Made by a program: the position numbers and the translations under genes. The notes beneath the pieces are model-generated. The model was not told the DNA's origin, did not search any database, and saw only the letters and a list, made by a program, of their open reading frames with translations. Of a stretch of DNA of 26,059 nucleotides, positions 1 to 7,561 are shown piece after piece. This DNA is from Bacteroidota bacterium (GTDB taxonomy: Bacteria > Bacteroidota > Bacteroidia > Chitinophagales > Chitinophagaceae). The stretch spans positions 1-26,059 of the forward strand of contig JAEWAC010000263.1 of NCBI GenBank assembly GCA_023391895.1, written 5' to 3'. How positions within the stretch are numbered: the stretch's first letter is position 1; every line of letters starts with the position of its first letter.

Positions 1-1294
1 GTGCAATGCCGGTGCCCGGGCCAATCATGATGATGTCTTTGTCTTCTGCCGGCAGCCTGAATTGGTTATTCTTGTGTATGTAGAATTCAAAACTTTTTTC
101 CACGCCCAACTGCAGCAGGTAATCGGAGCACAAGCCGCATTTTTCTTCTTCATTAACCCGGAAGGAATCGCGGGCCACCGTCAGGTGTATTTCGCCGCTA
201 TGGGCTTCCGGAGAAGAAGAAATCGAATACAGTCGGGGCGCAATAGGTTCCAGTACGGGTAAGATCTGCTCAAACTGGCTTTGCTCTTTTAAAGGATAGA
301 TTTTCAGCAAATCCAGCAGGCCCATTTTGGTAGCGGGTATATCCTGCTGTACCACAGCGGCATACTGTTTCACCACCCTTTCCGGCAGGTATACAATATT
401 CAGTTTCTTTTTCAAAAGCTCATATAGCGTATAGGTGTTGTCCTTGTACACAAAGCTCTTGTCCGCATCCATACCGGTTAAGGCCAATATAGAAGCTACT
501 ACAGTTGACGGGTTTTCCGGTATCAGTCCCAGGGCATCACCGGGCTGGTAATCCACGTCTTCAGCGGCCAATTCAATATGATGGGTTTGCTTATTGGAGC
601 CCCGGTCGTTTAAATTGATATTGGCCAGCACGGTACCCGTGTAAATCTTTTTCCCGGTAGTTTTCTTTGGTACAACGGTTGTTGCACCTGTTGCTGCACC
701 GTTGTTATTCCGCAGCTTTTCCAGCACCTGTGCAAACCAGCTACCCGCTTCCTCCTCGTAATCCGTATCGCATTTTTGCAGCGACACAAAACGTTCGCCA
801 CCCAGCTTGTTTAACTGCACATCCACATCTTCTCCGGCCTTGCAAAACAAAGGATAAGAGGTGTCGCCCAGTGCCAAAACTCCATACTTCAGTTTGTCCA
901 GTTTGAAGCCGTTGTTATGAATATGATCGTAAAACTTTTTAGCACCTGCCGGCGGTTCGCCTTCACCTTGTGTACTGATGACGGTCAGAAAATATTCTTC
1001 CTTGGAAAGGTCATTGACCCGGTACTGATCCAGGCTGACCAGTTTGGCATTGATGCCGCTTTTTTTGGCTTTAGAGGCAAAGTCGGTCGCCAGCTTTTTG
1101 GCGTTGCCGGTTTCAGTACCATAAGCAATGGTAATTTTATTAACGGCCGGTTTCGAGGGTGTCACTTCCGCCTGCGGCTGCTGTTGGCCATTGGCGGCCA
1201 GGCCTGCAAAATACCCGCTCAGCCAGATCAGTTCTTCTTTGCTGGAACCGGCCACTAACTCCTCAACCATTTTATTTTTGGGTGCTGCTAACAT
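1..1294 (-). CDS. cysJ: Sulfite reductase [NADPH] flavoprotein subunit, CysJ-like, C-terminus cut by window edge
   Basis: Diflavin reductase that passes electrons from NADPH through FAD and FMN to the sulfite reductase hemoprotein. Read from the reverse strand, about 431 codons are visible. An N-terminal flavodoxin domain carries the FMN loop YGTETGN at about residues 58-64. The FAD-binding motif RLYSISSS starts near residue 354. The start of the NADPH-binding domain, IIMIGPGTGIA, sits at the window edge. Full-length CysJ is about 600 residues, so about 170 are missing. The ATG at 1294 is chosen as the first in-frame start; an ATG at 1270 is the alternative. It lies 26 bases after the siroheme methyltransferase gene, as the last visible gene of the cys operon. 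The hemoprotein gene cysI is not in the window and may lie beyond the left edge. Other diflavin reductases share the fold, but the context favours sulfite reduction. Confidence 0.9.
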   Translation of the reverse strand, partial: MLAAPKNKMVEELVAGSSKEELIWLSGYFAGLAANGQQQPQAEVTPSKPAVNKITIAYGTETGNAKKLATDFASKAKKSGINAKLVSLDQYRVNDLSKEEYFLTVISTQGEGEPPAGAKKFYDHIHNNGFKLDKLKYGVLALGDTSYPLFCKAGEDVDVQLNKLGGERFVSLQKCDTDYEEEAGSWFAQVLEKLRNNNGAATGATTVVPKKTTGKKIYTGTVLANINLNDRGSNKQTHHIELAAEDVDYQPGDALGLIPENPSTVVASILALTGMDADKSFVYKDNTYTLYELLKKKLNIVYLPERVVKQYAAVVQQDIPATKMGLLDLLKIYPLKEQSQFEQILPVLEPIAPRLYSISSSPEAHSGEIHLTVARDSFRVNEEEKCGLCSDYLLQLGVEKSFEFYIHKNNQFRLPAEDKDIIMIGPGTGIA

Positions 1295-1320
1295 GAATAA
1301 GCTTTTTACACAGTTTACAA

Positions 1321-2157
1321 TTAGGCTCTTGCGGCTTCGCTGTTGTACGAAACCAGTTTGCTTTCAATAGGTGTGAAATATTCTGCTGAAATGTTACTGT
1401 TGGTTAACCATTTAAACTGCTCGTGCAGGGCCACCACTTTTCCAATGATGACCAGCGAAGGCGAAAGGAATGTTTTACCGCCCAACTGCTCATCATAGTC
1501 ATACAAACTGCAGGTATATACTTTTTGCAGAGGCGTGGTAGCCTGTTCTACCACCGCCAGTAATTTATCGGGACTAATGTGGTGGCGGGTTAAGTTGGCC
1601 ACCACACCGCTCAATGTTTCGGCCGACATATAAAACACCAGGGTATCGTCTGTCCGGGCCAGTTCCTGCCAGTAAGCGTCGGTTACCACATCCGACTTAT
1701 AATAGGTCAAAAAACGTACGGCCGTACTGTAATTGCGGGCTGTGAGCGGAATACCGCTGTAAGCGGCAGCTCCCAGGGCGGCGGTAACACCGGGCACAAT
1801 CTCATAATCAATCTGGTGATCTACCAGGGTTTGCAATTCATCCAGTATATTGGAAAAAATGGAGACATCGCCGCCTTTTAAACGCACTACCAGCTTGCCT
1901 TCCAAAGCATACTCCAGCATCAGGGCATTGATGGTTTTTTGCGGTGTAGACGCACCCTTTCGGCATTGCTTGCCCACATAAATCACTTCCGCACTTTCAC
2001 TGACAAAGTCATGGATAATTTCTTTGCTTACCAGCCGGTCGGTCAAAACCACATCGGCCTTTTGCAGGTAGCGTACTGTTTTCAGCGTGATCAGTTCCGG
2101 GTCACCCGGACCCGCCGCTGCCAGTATCACTTTTCCTTTATGTTTGTTGAATTGCAT
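1321..2157 (-). CDS. cobA: Uroporphyrinogen-III C-methyltransferase (SUMT), siroheme branch
   Basis: Transfers two methyl groups from SAM to uroporphyrinogen III, giving precorrin-2, the precursor of siroheme. The 278-residue protein has the family motifs in order: AAAGPGDPELITLK near the N-terminus (SAM loop), VRLKGGDVSIFS (usual family form RLKGGDPFVFGRG, here with a divergent end), and IVPGVTAALGAAAYSGIPLT. It is a single-domain SUMT, without the oxidase/ferrochelatase part of the CysG fusion, so those later steps must be encoded elsewhere. It sits 22 bases after cysK and 26 bases before cysJ. That placement points to siroheme supply for sulfite reductase rather than cobalamin synthesis. 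The enzyme uses SAM, as does the riboswitch that heads the operon. Confidence 0.93.
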   Translation of the reverse strand: MQFNKHKGKVILAAAGPGDPELITLKTVRYLQKADVVLTDRLVSKEIIHDFVSESAEVIYVGKQCRKGASTPQKTINALMLEYALEGKLVVRLKGGDVSIFSNILDELQTLVDHQIDYEIVPGVTAALGAAAYSGIPLTARNYSTAVRFLTYYKSDVVTDAYWQELARTDDTLVFYMSAETLSGVVANLTRHHISPDKLLAVVEQATTPLQKVYTCSLYDYDEQLGGKTFLSPSLVIIGKVVALHEQFKWLTNSNISAEYFTPIESKLVSYNSEAARA

Positions 2158-2179
2158 GCTGCTTGTTGCTTCTACTAGT

Positions 2180-3091
2180 TTAAAAAAGGCCTTCTATGGA
2201 AAGATATCTTTCGCCGGTATCGTAATTAAAGGTGAGGACTCTGGCACCTTCCGGAATTTCGGGCAGTTTTTTGGCAACGGCCGCCAGTGCCGCTCCGGTT
2301 GAAATACCCACCAGGATGCCTTCTTCTTTTGCCAGCCGTTGCGCATAGTCAAAAGATTCTTCTTTGCCCACTGTGATCACGCCGTCCAGCGCTTTCAGGT
2401 TCAAGATGGAGGGTACAAAACCAGCCCCCAAACCTTGCAACGGGTGCGGAGAAGGAGCACCGCCACTCAACACAGGCGACAATTCCGGTTCCACCGCAAA
2501 TACTTTCAATGCCGGGAACTTTTCCTTCAGTACCTCGGCCAGCGCAGTGATGTGTCCACCCGTACCTACGCCGGTAATAATATAATCCAGACCATCCGGG
2601 AAGTCGTTTAAGATTTCCTGCGCCGTTGTTTTCCGGTGTATTGCTACGTTGGCTTCGTTGTCAAATTGTTGGGGCACCCAGGCATTCGGAAGCGAACTGG
2701 CCAGTTCTCTTGCTTTTTCTATAGCCCCTTTCATTCCTTTTTCACGGGGAGTCAGTTCAAACTGCGCACCATATATACTCATCAATCTTCTGCGCTCAAT
2801 GCTCATGGATTCCGGCATAACCAAAATCAGCTTATAGCCTTTTACCGCAGCCACCAGTGCCAGACCAATACCGGTATTACCAGAGGTAGGTTCTATAATC
2901 ACACTGTCTTTGGTCAGCAATCCTTTTTGTTCTGCATCTTCTATCATGGCCAGTGCAATCCGGTCTTTGATGCTGGCCCCTGGATTGTTTTTTTCCAGCT
3001 TGATCCACACTTCATGGTCTTTTCCAAACAGCTTATTGATCCTTACGTGTGGTGTATTTCCTATTGTTTCCAGTATATTACTCGCTTTCAT
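2180..3091 (-). CDS. cysK: Cysteine synthase (O-acetylserine sulfhydrylase)
   Basis: PLP-dependent enzyme that joins O-acetylserine and sulfide to give cysteine. The 303-residue protein has the PLP lysine in NPGASIKDR (Lys42), the substrate loop PTSGNTG (68-74), the phosphate-binding glycine loop TGVGTGGH, and the late segment SPVLSGG...HPLQGLGAGF typical of CysK. The start at 3091 (MKASNIL) is preferred. The longer frame from 3118 would add nine residues of no family character and overlap cysE by 11 bases. The preferred start leaves a 16-base gap to cysE. Gene order cysE-cysK suits formation of the serine acetyltransferase/CysK complex. CysM-type enzymes are close relatives and are not excluded. 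Confidence 0.95.
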   Translation of the reverse strand: MKASNILETIGNTPHVRINKLFGKDHEVWIKLEKNNPGASIKDRIALAMIEDAEQKGLLTKDSVIIEPTSGNTGIGLALVAAVKGYKLILVMPESMSIERRRLMSIYGAQFELTPREKGMKGAIEKARELASSLPNAWVPQQFDNEANVAIHRKTTAQEILNDFPDGLDYIITGVGTGGHITALAEVLKEKFPALKVFAVEPELSPVLSGGAPSPHPLQGLGAGFVPSILNLKALDGVITVGKEESFDYAQRLAKEEGILVGISTGAALAAVAKKLPEIPEGARVLTFNYDTGERYLSIEGLF

Positions 3092-3107
3092 TTCTTGCTC
3101 TCTGTTT

Positions 3108-3938
3108 TTAAATAACAAAATTCAAAGGCTCGGGAAAAGGCTCCCGGTCTTTTATCTTGATCTCACTTTTGTGGTAAACAATGGAGTTGGAAGGCACGCT
3201 ATAGGTAAGCCATACGTTTCCTCCAATTACACTGCCCTTTCCAATCACCGTATCGCCCCCCAGTATGGTGGCACCGGAATATATCACCACATCGTCCTCA
3301 ATGGTGGGATGCCGCTTGCTGCTGGCTTTTGTTTTGTCCACACTCAGGGCACCCAGCGTTACGCCCTGGTATATTTTTACCCGGTTGCCAATGATGGTGG
3401 TTTCACCAATGACAATACCGGTTCCATGATCGATGGCAAAGGAGCTTCCGATCTTTGCACCCGGGTGAATGTCGATACCGGTTTTGCCATGCGCATACTC
3501 GCAAAAAAGGCGTGGCAAAATGGTAATGCCCTGAATCCATAACTGGTGCGAAAGCCGGTACACCACCGTTGCATAAAACCCCGGATACGCCACCACGACC
3601 TCGGCAATATTGCGAGCGGCCGGATCGGACTGCAAAATGGCTTCTGCATCCTGAAACAATTTTTTATAAATGCCGGGTAAGGCGTCAAAAAAATCGCTGG
3701 TATGTTTTTTCACCTCCGCTTCATCGGTAATGATCTCGAACAGCAGGGCCGCAAACGTATGTTTCAGCTGTCCATACTTTTCCATAGCCTTGGCGGCATT
3801 GGACTGGTGCGGCTGACAGATAAAAAGAAACTGAAAGATTTCATCAATAAAATACTCCGCTGTTCCTTTATCCGGAAAGTACTGCACCTTTTCCTGCTTG
3901 TTGTTGAACAACATTTCTATAAAAAGTTCTTCGTTCAT
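3108..3938 (-). CDS. cysE: Serine O-acetyltransferase
   Basis: Acetylates serine with acetyl-CoA to give O-acetylserine, the carbon skeleton for cysteine. The 276-residue protein has an alpha-helical N-terminal part and a C-terminal left-handed beta-helix of hexapeptide repeats. It shows the family core GIDIHPGAKIG and IDHGTGIVIGET. By comparison with E. coli CysE the catalytic pair would be Asp156 (in GIDIH) and His171 (in IDHGTG). The gene lies 10 bases after cysN and 16 bases before cysK, inside the same transcript. The C-terminus, ending PLNFVI, has the terminal isoleucine typical of enzymes that dock into the CysK active site, which fits complex formation (inference). Confidence 0.95.
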   Translation of the reverse strand: MNEELFIEMLFNNKQEKVQYFPDKGTAEYFIDEIFQFLFICQPHQSNAAKAMEKYGQLKHTFAALLFEIITDEAEVKKHTSDFFDALPGIYKKLFQDAEAILQSDPAARNIAEVVVAYPGFYATVVYRLSHQLWIQGITILPRLFCEYAHGKTGIDIHPGAKIGSSFAIDHGTGIVIGETTIIGNRVKIYQGVTLGALSVDKTKASSKRHPTIEDDVVIYSGATILGGDTVIGKGSVIGGNVWLTYSVPSNSIVYHKSEIKIKDREPFPEPLNFVI

Positions 3939-3948
3939 AACCGGTTGT

Positions 3949-5190
3949 TTATTGTATCATGCAGGCGCCTACCGTCAGATAACTGGTTTGATCAATCAAT
4001 ATGGCGCCGCCATTGGTTCTTACCTTGCTGTAGCTGTCAAAGGCAATGGGCTCTGCCGTTTTGATGGTGACTTTGATGACGTCGTTGAGGGCGGCCTGCT
4101 CCGGCGACGGCTGATGCTCCAGCGTGTTTACATCCAGGCGGTAATCAATGTCTTTGATGACCGCTTTTACCAGGCGGCTGTTGTGCTGTAAAAAATACTT
4201 GCTGCCGGTGGTCAATGGCTTGGTGTCCATCCAGCATAACAACACTTCAAATTCGTTTTGCAGTTGGGGTTGGTCACTGCTTTTCACAATCACATCGCCA
4301 CGGCTTACATCTATGTCATCAGCCAAATGCAGGATCACGCTTTGCGGGGCAAACGCTTCTTCCACTTCTTGGCCGGCCACTTCTATAGCTTGAATAGTAG
4401 ATGTAAAGCCGGAGGGCAGTACCGTAACGTCATCACCTTTTTTGTAAATGCCGCTGGTGATTTTACCGGCATAGCCGCGGTAGTCGTGCAGGTCGTCGGT
4501 TTGCGGACGCACCACGTACTGAACCGGGAAACGGGCCTGCGAAAGGTTGATATCCCGCTGCACTTCAATGTTTTCCAACACCTGAAGCAAAGCGTTGCCT
4601 TCGTACCACGGCAGCCTGTTGGACTTTTCAACAATATTGTCGCCGTCCAGTGCACTGATGGGGATATAGGTTACATCCTTTAATCCTAATGATGCAGCTA
4701 CCTTGGCATATTCTATCACAATGTTGTTGTACACATCCTGCGCATAATTGACCAGGTCCATTTTATTGATGGCAACAATTACATGCGGTATCTTCAGTAA
4801 TGAAGCAATGATGGAATGGCGGCGGGTTTGCTCCACTACGCCGTTACGGGCATCTACCAATATGATAATGCACTCGGAGTTAGACGCACCGGTAACCATG
4901 TTGCGAGTGTACTGGATATGCCCTGGTGCATCGGCTATAATAAACTTGCGCTTAGGCGTTGAAAAATATTTGTAGGCCACATCAATAGTAATACCCTGCT
5001 CCCGCTCGGCCCGCAAACCATCGGTCAGCAAGGCCAGGTCAATGGCGCCGTTTTCTTTGTTTTTGCTTTGTTTTTCCAAAGCTTCCAGCTGGTCGGCTAG
5101 GATGCTTTTGCTATCGTACAACAACCTGCCAATCAAGGTGCTTTTGCCATCGTCCACACTGCCGGCCGTTATAAAACGAAGTATATCCAT
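3949..5190 (-). CDS. cysN: Sulfate adenylyltransferase subunit 1 (GTPase)
   Basis: GTPase subunit of ATP sulfurylase; GTP hydrolysis drives formation of APS from ATP and sulfate by CysD. The 413-residue protein has the elongation-factor-like GTPase motifs: G1 GSVDDGKS (residues 10-17), G3 DAPGH, G4 NKMD, and a G5-like ISALDGDN, followed by EF-Tu-type beta-barrel domains. The start at 5190 (MDILRFITAG) matches how the family begins. The open frame extends up to 5274, but that would add 28 atypical residues and overlap cysD by 59 bases. No APS kinase domain is fused (a CysNC fusion would exceed 600 residues) and no separate cysC is seen in the window. It lies 25 bases after cysD. Confidence 0.95.
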   Translation of the reverse strand: MDILRFITAGSVDDGKSTLIGRLLYDSKSILADQLEALEKQSKNKENGAIDLALLTDGLRAEREQGITIDVAYKYFSTPKRKFIIADAPGHIQYTRNMVTGASNSECIIILVDARNGVVEQTRRHSIIASLLKIPHVIVAINKMDLVNYAQDVYNNIVIEYAKVAASLGLKDVTYIPISALDGDNIVEKSNRLPWYEGNALLQVLENIEVQRDINLSQARFPVQYVVRPQTDDLHDYRGYAGKITSGIYKKGDDVTVLPSGFTSTIQAIEVAGQEVEEAFAPQSVILHLADDIDVSRGDVIVKSSDQPQLQNEFEVLLCWMDTKPLTTGSKYFLQHNSRLVKAVIKDIDYRLDVNTLEHQPSPEQAALNDVIKVTIKTAEPIAFDSYSKVRTNGGAILIDQTSYLTVGACMIQ

Positions 5191-5215
5191 TTGAATCTTT
5201 TGAGTTGTTAGAAAT

Positions 5216-6124
5216 TTAGAAATAGCCATTCTTTTTACGGTCTTCCATGGCTGCTTCGGAAACCTTATCGTCAATACGGGTCTCGCCTCTTTCGCTGGTC
5301 CGGGTGGCGGTTATTTCATTGATGATATCATCAATTACCGAGGCCGAACTTTCCACCGCCGCCGTACAGGTCATGTCGCCTACGGTGCGGTAGCGGACTT
5401 TCTTTTTCAGAATCGTATCTTCTTTATCAATGCGGACAAATTCCGAAACGGCTACCAACTGGCCATCGTGTTCAATTACTTCGCGCTCATGGGAAAAATA
5501 AATGGAAGGCAGGTCAATATTTTCCCGGCGGATGTAATTCCAAACGTCCAGTTCTGTCCAGTTGCTGATGGGGAACACCCGTACGTTCTCGCCTTTATGG
5601 ATTTTTCCATTGTAGATGCTCCACAGCTCCGGGCGCTGGCGTTTGGGATCCCATTGACCAAACTCATCCCTCACTGAAAACACCCGTTCCTTGGCCCTTG
5701 CTTTTTCCTCATCCCGGCGGGCACCGCCAATGCAGCAGTCAAACTCAAACTCCTCAATGGTATCTAAAAGCGTATAGGTTTGCAGGGCATTGCGGCTGGC
5801 AAACTTCCCTTTAGGCTCAGTCAGCCGCTTGGCTTTGATGGTATCTTCCACCTTGCGCACAATCAGCTTTTCGCCGATCTGCTCTGCCAGTTGGTCGCGG
5901 AACTCCAGGGCTTCCGGAAAGTTGTGCCCGGTATCAATGTGCACTAAAGGAAAAGGAAATTTACCCGGCCGGAAAGCCTTGAGCGCCAGGTGCACCAGCG
6001 TAATAGAATCCTTACCGCCGCTAAACAGCAGGGCCGGCCGCTCAAACTGGCCTGCCACCTCACGAAAAATGTGAATTGCTTCTGCTTCTAACTGGTCTAA
6101 ATAATCTAACTGATAGGTACTCAT
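5216..6124 (-). CDS. cysD: Sulfate adenylyltransferase subunit 2
   Basis: Catalytic subunit of ATP sulfurylase, making APS and pyrophosphate from ATP and sulfate in the cytoplasm. The 302-residue length is normal for CysD. The PP-loop SGGKDS lies at residues 35-40. The segments VHIDTGHNFPE, CCIGGARRDEEKARAKER and VFPISNWTELDVW are all characteristic of the family. The C-terminus ends MEDRKKNGYF, the conserved CysD tail. It lies 33 bases after cysH and 25 bases before cysN, so the three genes form one translational block. Confidence 0.97.
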   Translation of the reverse strand: MSTYQLDYLDQLEAEAIHIFREVAGQFERPALLFSGGKDSITLVHLALKAFRPGKFPFPLVHIDTGHNFPEALEFRDQLAEQIGEKLIVRKVEDTIKAKRLTEPKGKFASRNALQTYTLLDTIEEFEFDCCIGGARRDEEKARAKERVFSVRDEFGQWDPKRQRPELWSIYNGKIHKGENVRVFPISNWTELDVWNYIRRENIDLPSIYFSHEREVIEHDGQLVAVSEFVRIDKEDTILKKKVRYRTVGDMTCTAAVESSASVIDDIINEITATRTSERGETRIDDKVSEAAMEDRKKNGYF

Positions 6125-6157
6125 TTATATAAATGTTTTCTATGGATCATTTGTTTG

Positions 6158-6886
6158 TTAATGGCTGACGGCTGCATGTACGTGCAGTCCGCATTCTTTT
6201 TTAGTAGCATCTTCCCACCACCACCGTCCGGCACGGAAGTCTTCGCCCGGCTTGATGGCACGGGTACAAGGCGCACAACCAATACTGACAAAGCCCCGGT
6301 CGTGCAGAATGTTGTACGGCACGTTGTTCTCTGCAATGTAGTGGGCTACTTCGGCGGTGGTCCAGTGCAGCAGCGGGTTGTATTTGATTACCCCATTCAC
6401 CTCATCCCATTCTACCAGCGTCAGGTCCTGGCGGGCGGGTGAATGCTCTGCTCTTAAGCCGGTAATCCAAACCGCATTATTTTGCAAAGCCCGGCGCAAC
6501 GGCTCTACCTTACGGATAAAGCAGCAGTCTTTGCGCAGCTCCACCGACTCGTAAAATGCATTGGGACCATTGGCCTCCACATATTGCTCCACGTTTTGTG
6601 TATTGGGGTAATAAGCTTTTACTTTAAAACCGTATTGCTCGTTGGTGCGGCTCCAGGTAGAATAGGTTTCCGGAAAAAGACGACCGGTATCCAGCGTAAA
6701 AATGGAAATATCAGCACCACTTTTGCGGATCAGGTCGGTGATCACCTGGTCTTCGTTGCTGAAGGAGGTAGAGAACGTAACCTGGCCGGGAAAAGCGGCT
6801 GCTAACCGGTTCAACGCATCCGGGATGTTTAAAAAAGCCAGTTCCTGATGTAAAGACACAACCGTGTCTTTTAGCACTTCTGCCAT
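6158..6886 (-). CDS. cysH: Adenylyl-sulfate (APS) reductase, assimilatory, thioredoxin-type
   Basis: Reduces activated sulfate to sulfite with thioredoxin as reductant. The 242-residue protein has the PP-loop-like FSTSFSNEDQV (about 38-48), LDTGRLFPET, and the catalytic tail ECGLH (Cys232). It also has Cys121-Cys122 (KDCCFIRK) and Cys204/Cys207 (GCAPCTRA). The CC...CxxC set is the [4Fe-4S] signature of APS reductases and is absent from PAPS-only enzymes. With no APS kinase in view, APS is the likely substrate. It is the first enzyme gene of the operon, and its 5' region holds the SAM riboswitch and the Cys-rich leader peptide. The ATG at 6886 follows an AT-rich stretch with no clear ribosome-binding site. 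Confidence 0.95.
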   Translation of the reverse strand: MAEVLKDTVVSLHQELAFLNIPDALNRLAAAFPGQVTFSTSFSNEDQVITDLIRKSGADISIFTLDTGRLFPETYSTWSRTNEQYGFKVKAYYPNTQNVEQYVEANGPNAFYESVELRKDCCFIRKVEPLRRALQNNAVWITGLRAEHSPARQDLTLVEWDEVNGVIKYNPLLHWTTAEVAHYIAENNVPYNILHDRGFVSIGCAPCTRAIKPGEDFRAGRWWWEDATKKECGLHVHAAVSH

Positions 6887-6960
6887 AGATATTAGTCTAT
6901 AAATTGAATTAGAAAGGGTCTTTTATATGGAAAGCAAACAAGGAGGGCCTGGGCAAGCAA

Positions 6961-7068
6961 TTACTTACAACAGACAATGCGAGAGAAGCAACAACAACAC
7001 TGCGCCGCGCCTGGGGTAAAAGTGCGAACCAGTGGAAGGGTTGAGATTGGAGTTGTTGCTTTTTTCAT
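6961..7068 (-). CDS. Putative polycysteine leader peptide upstream of cysH
   Basis: A 35-residue open frame starts with MKKATTPIST and ends QCCCCFSRIVCCK. Six of its last twelve residues are Cys, with four Cys codons in a row. It lies between the SAM riboswitch terminator and cysH, ending 74 bases before the cysH start. It is too short and too oddly composed for a structural protein. Its position and Cys codons fit a leader whose translation senses charged tRNA-Cys. Polycysteine leader ORFs that attenuate cysteine genes are established in mycobacteria, and a similar job here is inference. The ATG at 7068 is preceded by the AT-rich stretch AAATTTAATAAA. A longer in-frame ATG at 7158 lies inside the terminator hairpin and is less likely. 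No intrinsic terminator is visible between this ORF and cysH, so any attenuation would act through coupling or Rho. Confidence 0.7.
   Translation of the reverse strand: MKKATTPISTLPLVRTFTPGAAQCCCCFSRIVCCK
6986..7061 (-). repeat. Long-range 10-bp inverted repeat inside the leader ORF
   Basis: In the transcript, AAGCAACAAC (codons 3-6 of the leader ORF, bases 7061-7052) is a perfect complement of GTTGTTGCTT (bases 6995-6986), which spans the Cys codon run. The intervening loop is 56 bases and contains a smaller possible CACTG/CAGTG pairing. Formation of this stem would be affected by a ribosome starting or stalling within the ORF. That it works as a switch is inference. Confidence 0.4.
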
Positions 7069-7136
7069 TTTATTAAATTTTACAGTGATTGGTTTATACC
7101 AACACTTACCAAGAACGCTCCGGTTATTACCATTAT

Positions 7137-7174
7137 AACAAAAGCACTCCCGATTCATCAGAAGTGCTTTCGTT
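7137..7174 (-). terminator. Intrinsic terminator after the SAM-I aptamer
   Basis: In the transcript, AAAGCACT (7170-7163) pairs with AGTGCTTT (7148-7141), extended by an AAC/GTT pair across one mismatch, and is followed by TTTTGTT. It starts 35 bases after the riboswitch and ends about 70 bases before the leader ORF. This is the position expected for the expression platform of a SAM-I riboswitch that stops transcription when SAM is abundant. Confidence 0.75.
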
Positions 7175-7208
7175 ATGCAACATAGGTTGTTTTTAAACTT
7201 GGCATCTG

Positions 7209-7315
7209 ACTTATCTACCCCGTTAAAGGGATGGAAGTAGCACCATTTCCCGGCGGTTACCGGGGCGGTTGCTAAGGCTTCGCCGGGCCATTTCCCTCTG
7301 CCTTTCTTGATAAGT
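7209..7315 (-). ncRNA. SAM-I (S-box) riboswitch aptamer
   Basis: The reverse strand carries the S-box consensus almost intact. P1 is closed by ACTTATC (7315-7309) and GATAAGT (7215-7209). It is followed by AAGAAAGGCAGAGGGA, TGGCCCGGCGAAGCC, TTAGCAACC, a hairpin with arms CCCGGT/CCGGG, GGTGCTACTTCC, and a final CCC...GGGG hairpin before the P1 3' strand. The size of 107 bases is normal. It lies about 17 bases downstream of a Bacteroidota-type promoter and heads the cysH-cysJ operon, so SAM is expected to repress sulfate assimilation. The class was recognised by eye; a covariance-model search with the SAM-I family would settle it. Confidence 0.93.
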
Positions 7316-7331
7316 GAGTAAAGAACTATAG

Positions 7332-7362
7332 CAAATATAAAGAAAGTTCATTTAGTCCACAA
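7332..7362 (-). promoter_or_regulatory. Bacteroidota-type promoter of the cys operon
   Basis: The reverse strand reads TTGT (7362-7359), 19 bases, then TATATTTG (7339-7332). This matches the Bacteroidota housekeeping consensus, TTTG-like -33 box, spacer of about 19 and TAnnTTTG -7 box, with a perfect -7 box. Transcription would start a few bases later, just before the riboswitch P1 helix at 7315. Confidence 0.75.
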
Positions 7363-7561
7363 CCTAAGTAGACTTTTTACAAAACTTTTTGATTCCCGGG
7401 TTTGAAAGCCCCCCAGGCCGAATTGCCGGAACCGCCTGCGGGACAGCGACTGCCGCTTATATGGGGTTTTTAAGAAGTTCTTTGGGTCTCCCCCTTTCGG
7501 TTTAAATGATTTATATGCTGGGCCGATTTGGAGTTTTGAAAGAATCAAACAGGCCGCCTGC

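Noticed and set aside
2636..3115. 159-codon plus-strand frame opposite cysK
   Set aside because: It is the antisense shadow of the cysK gene, with no family features and many rare aromatic and Cys residues.
5191..5274. Extended CysN start
   Set aside because: It would overlap cysD by 59 bases and add residues absent from the family; MDILRFITAG is the usual beginning.
7069..7158. N-terminal extension of the leader ORF (start at 7158, adding 30 residues with three Cys)
   Set aside because: The extended start lies within the terminator hairpin; the ATG at 7068 after an AT-rich stretch is the better start. The extension stays possible if the terminator is read through.
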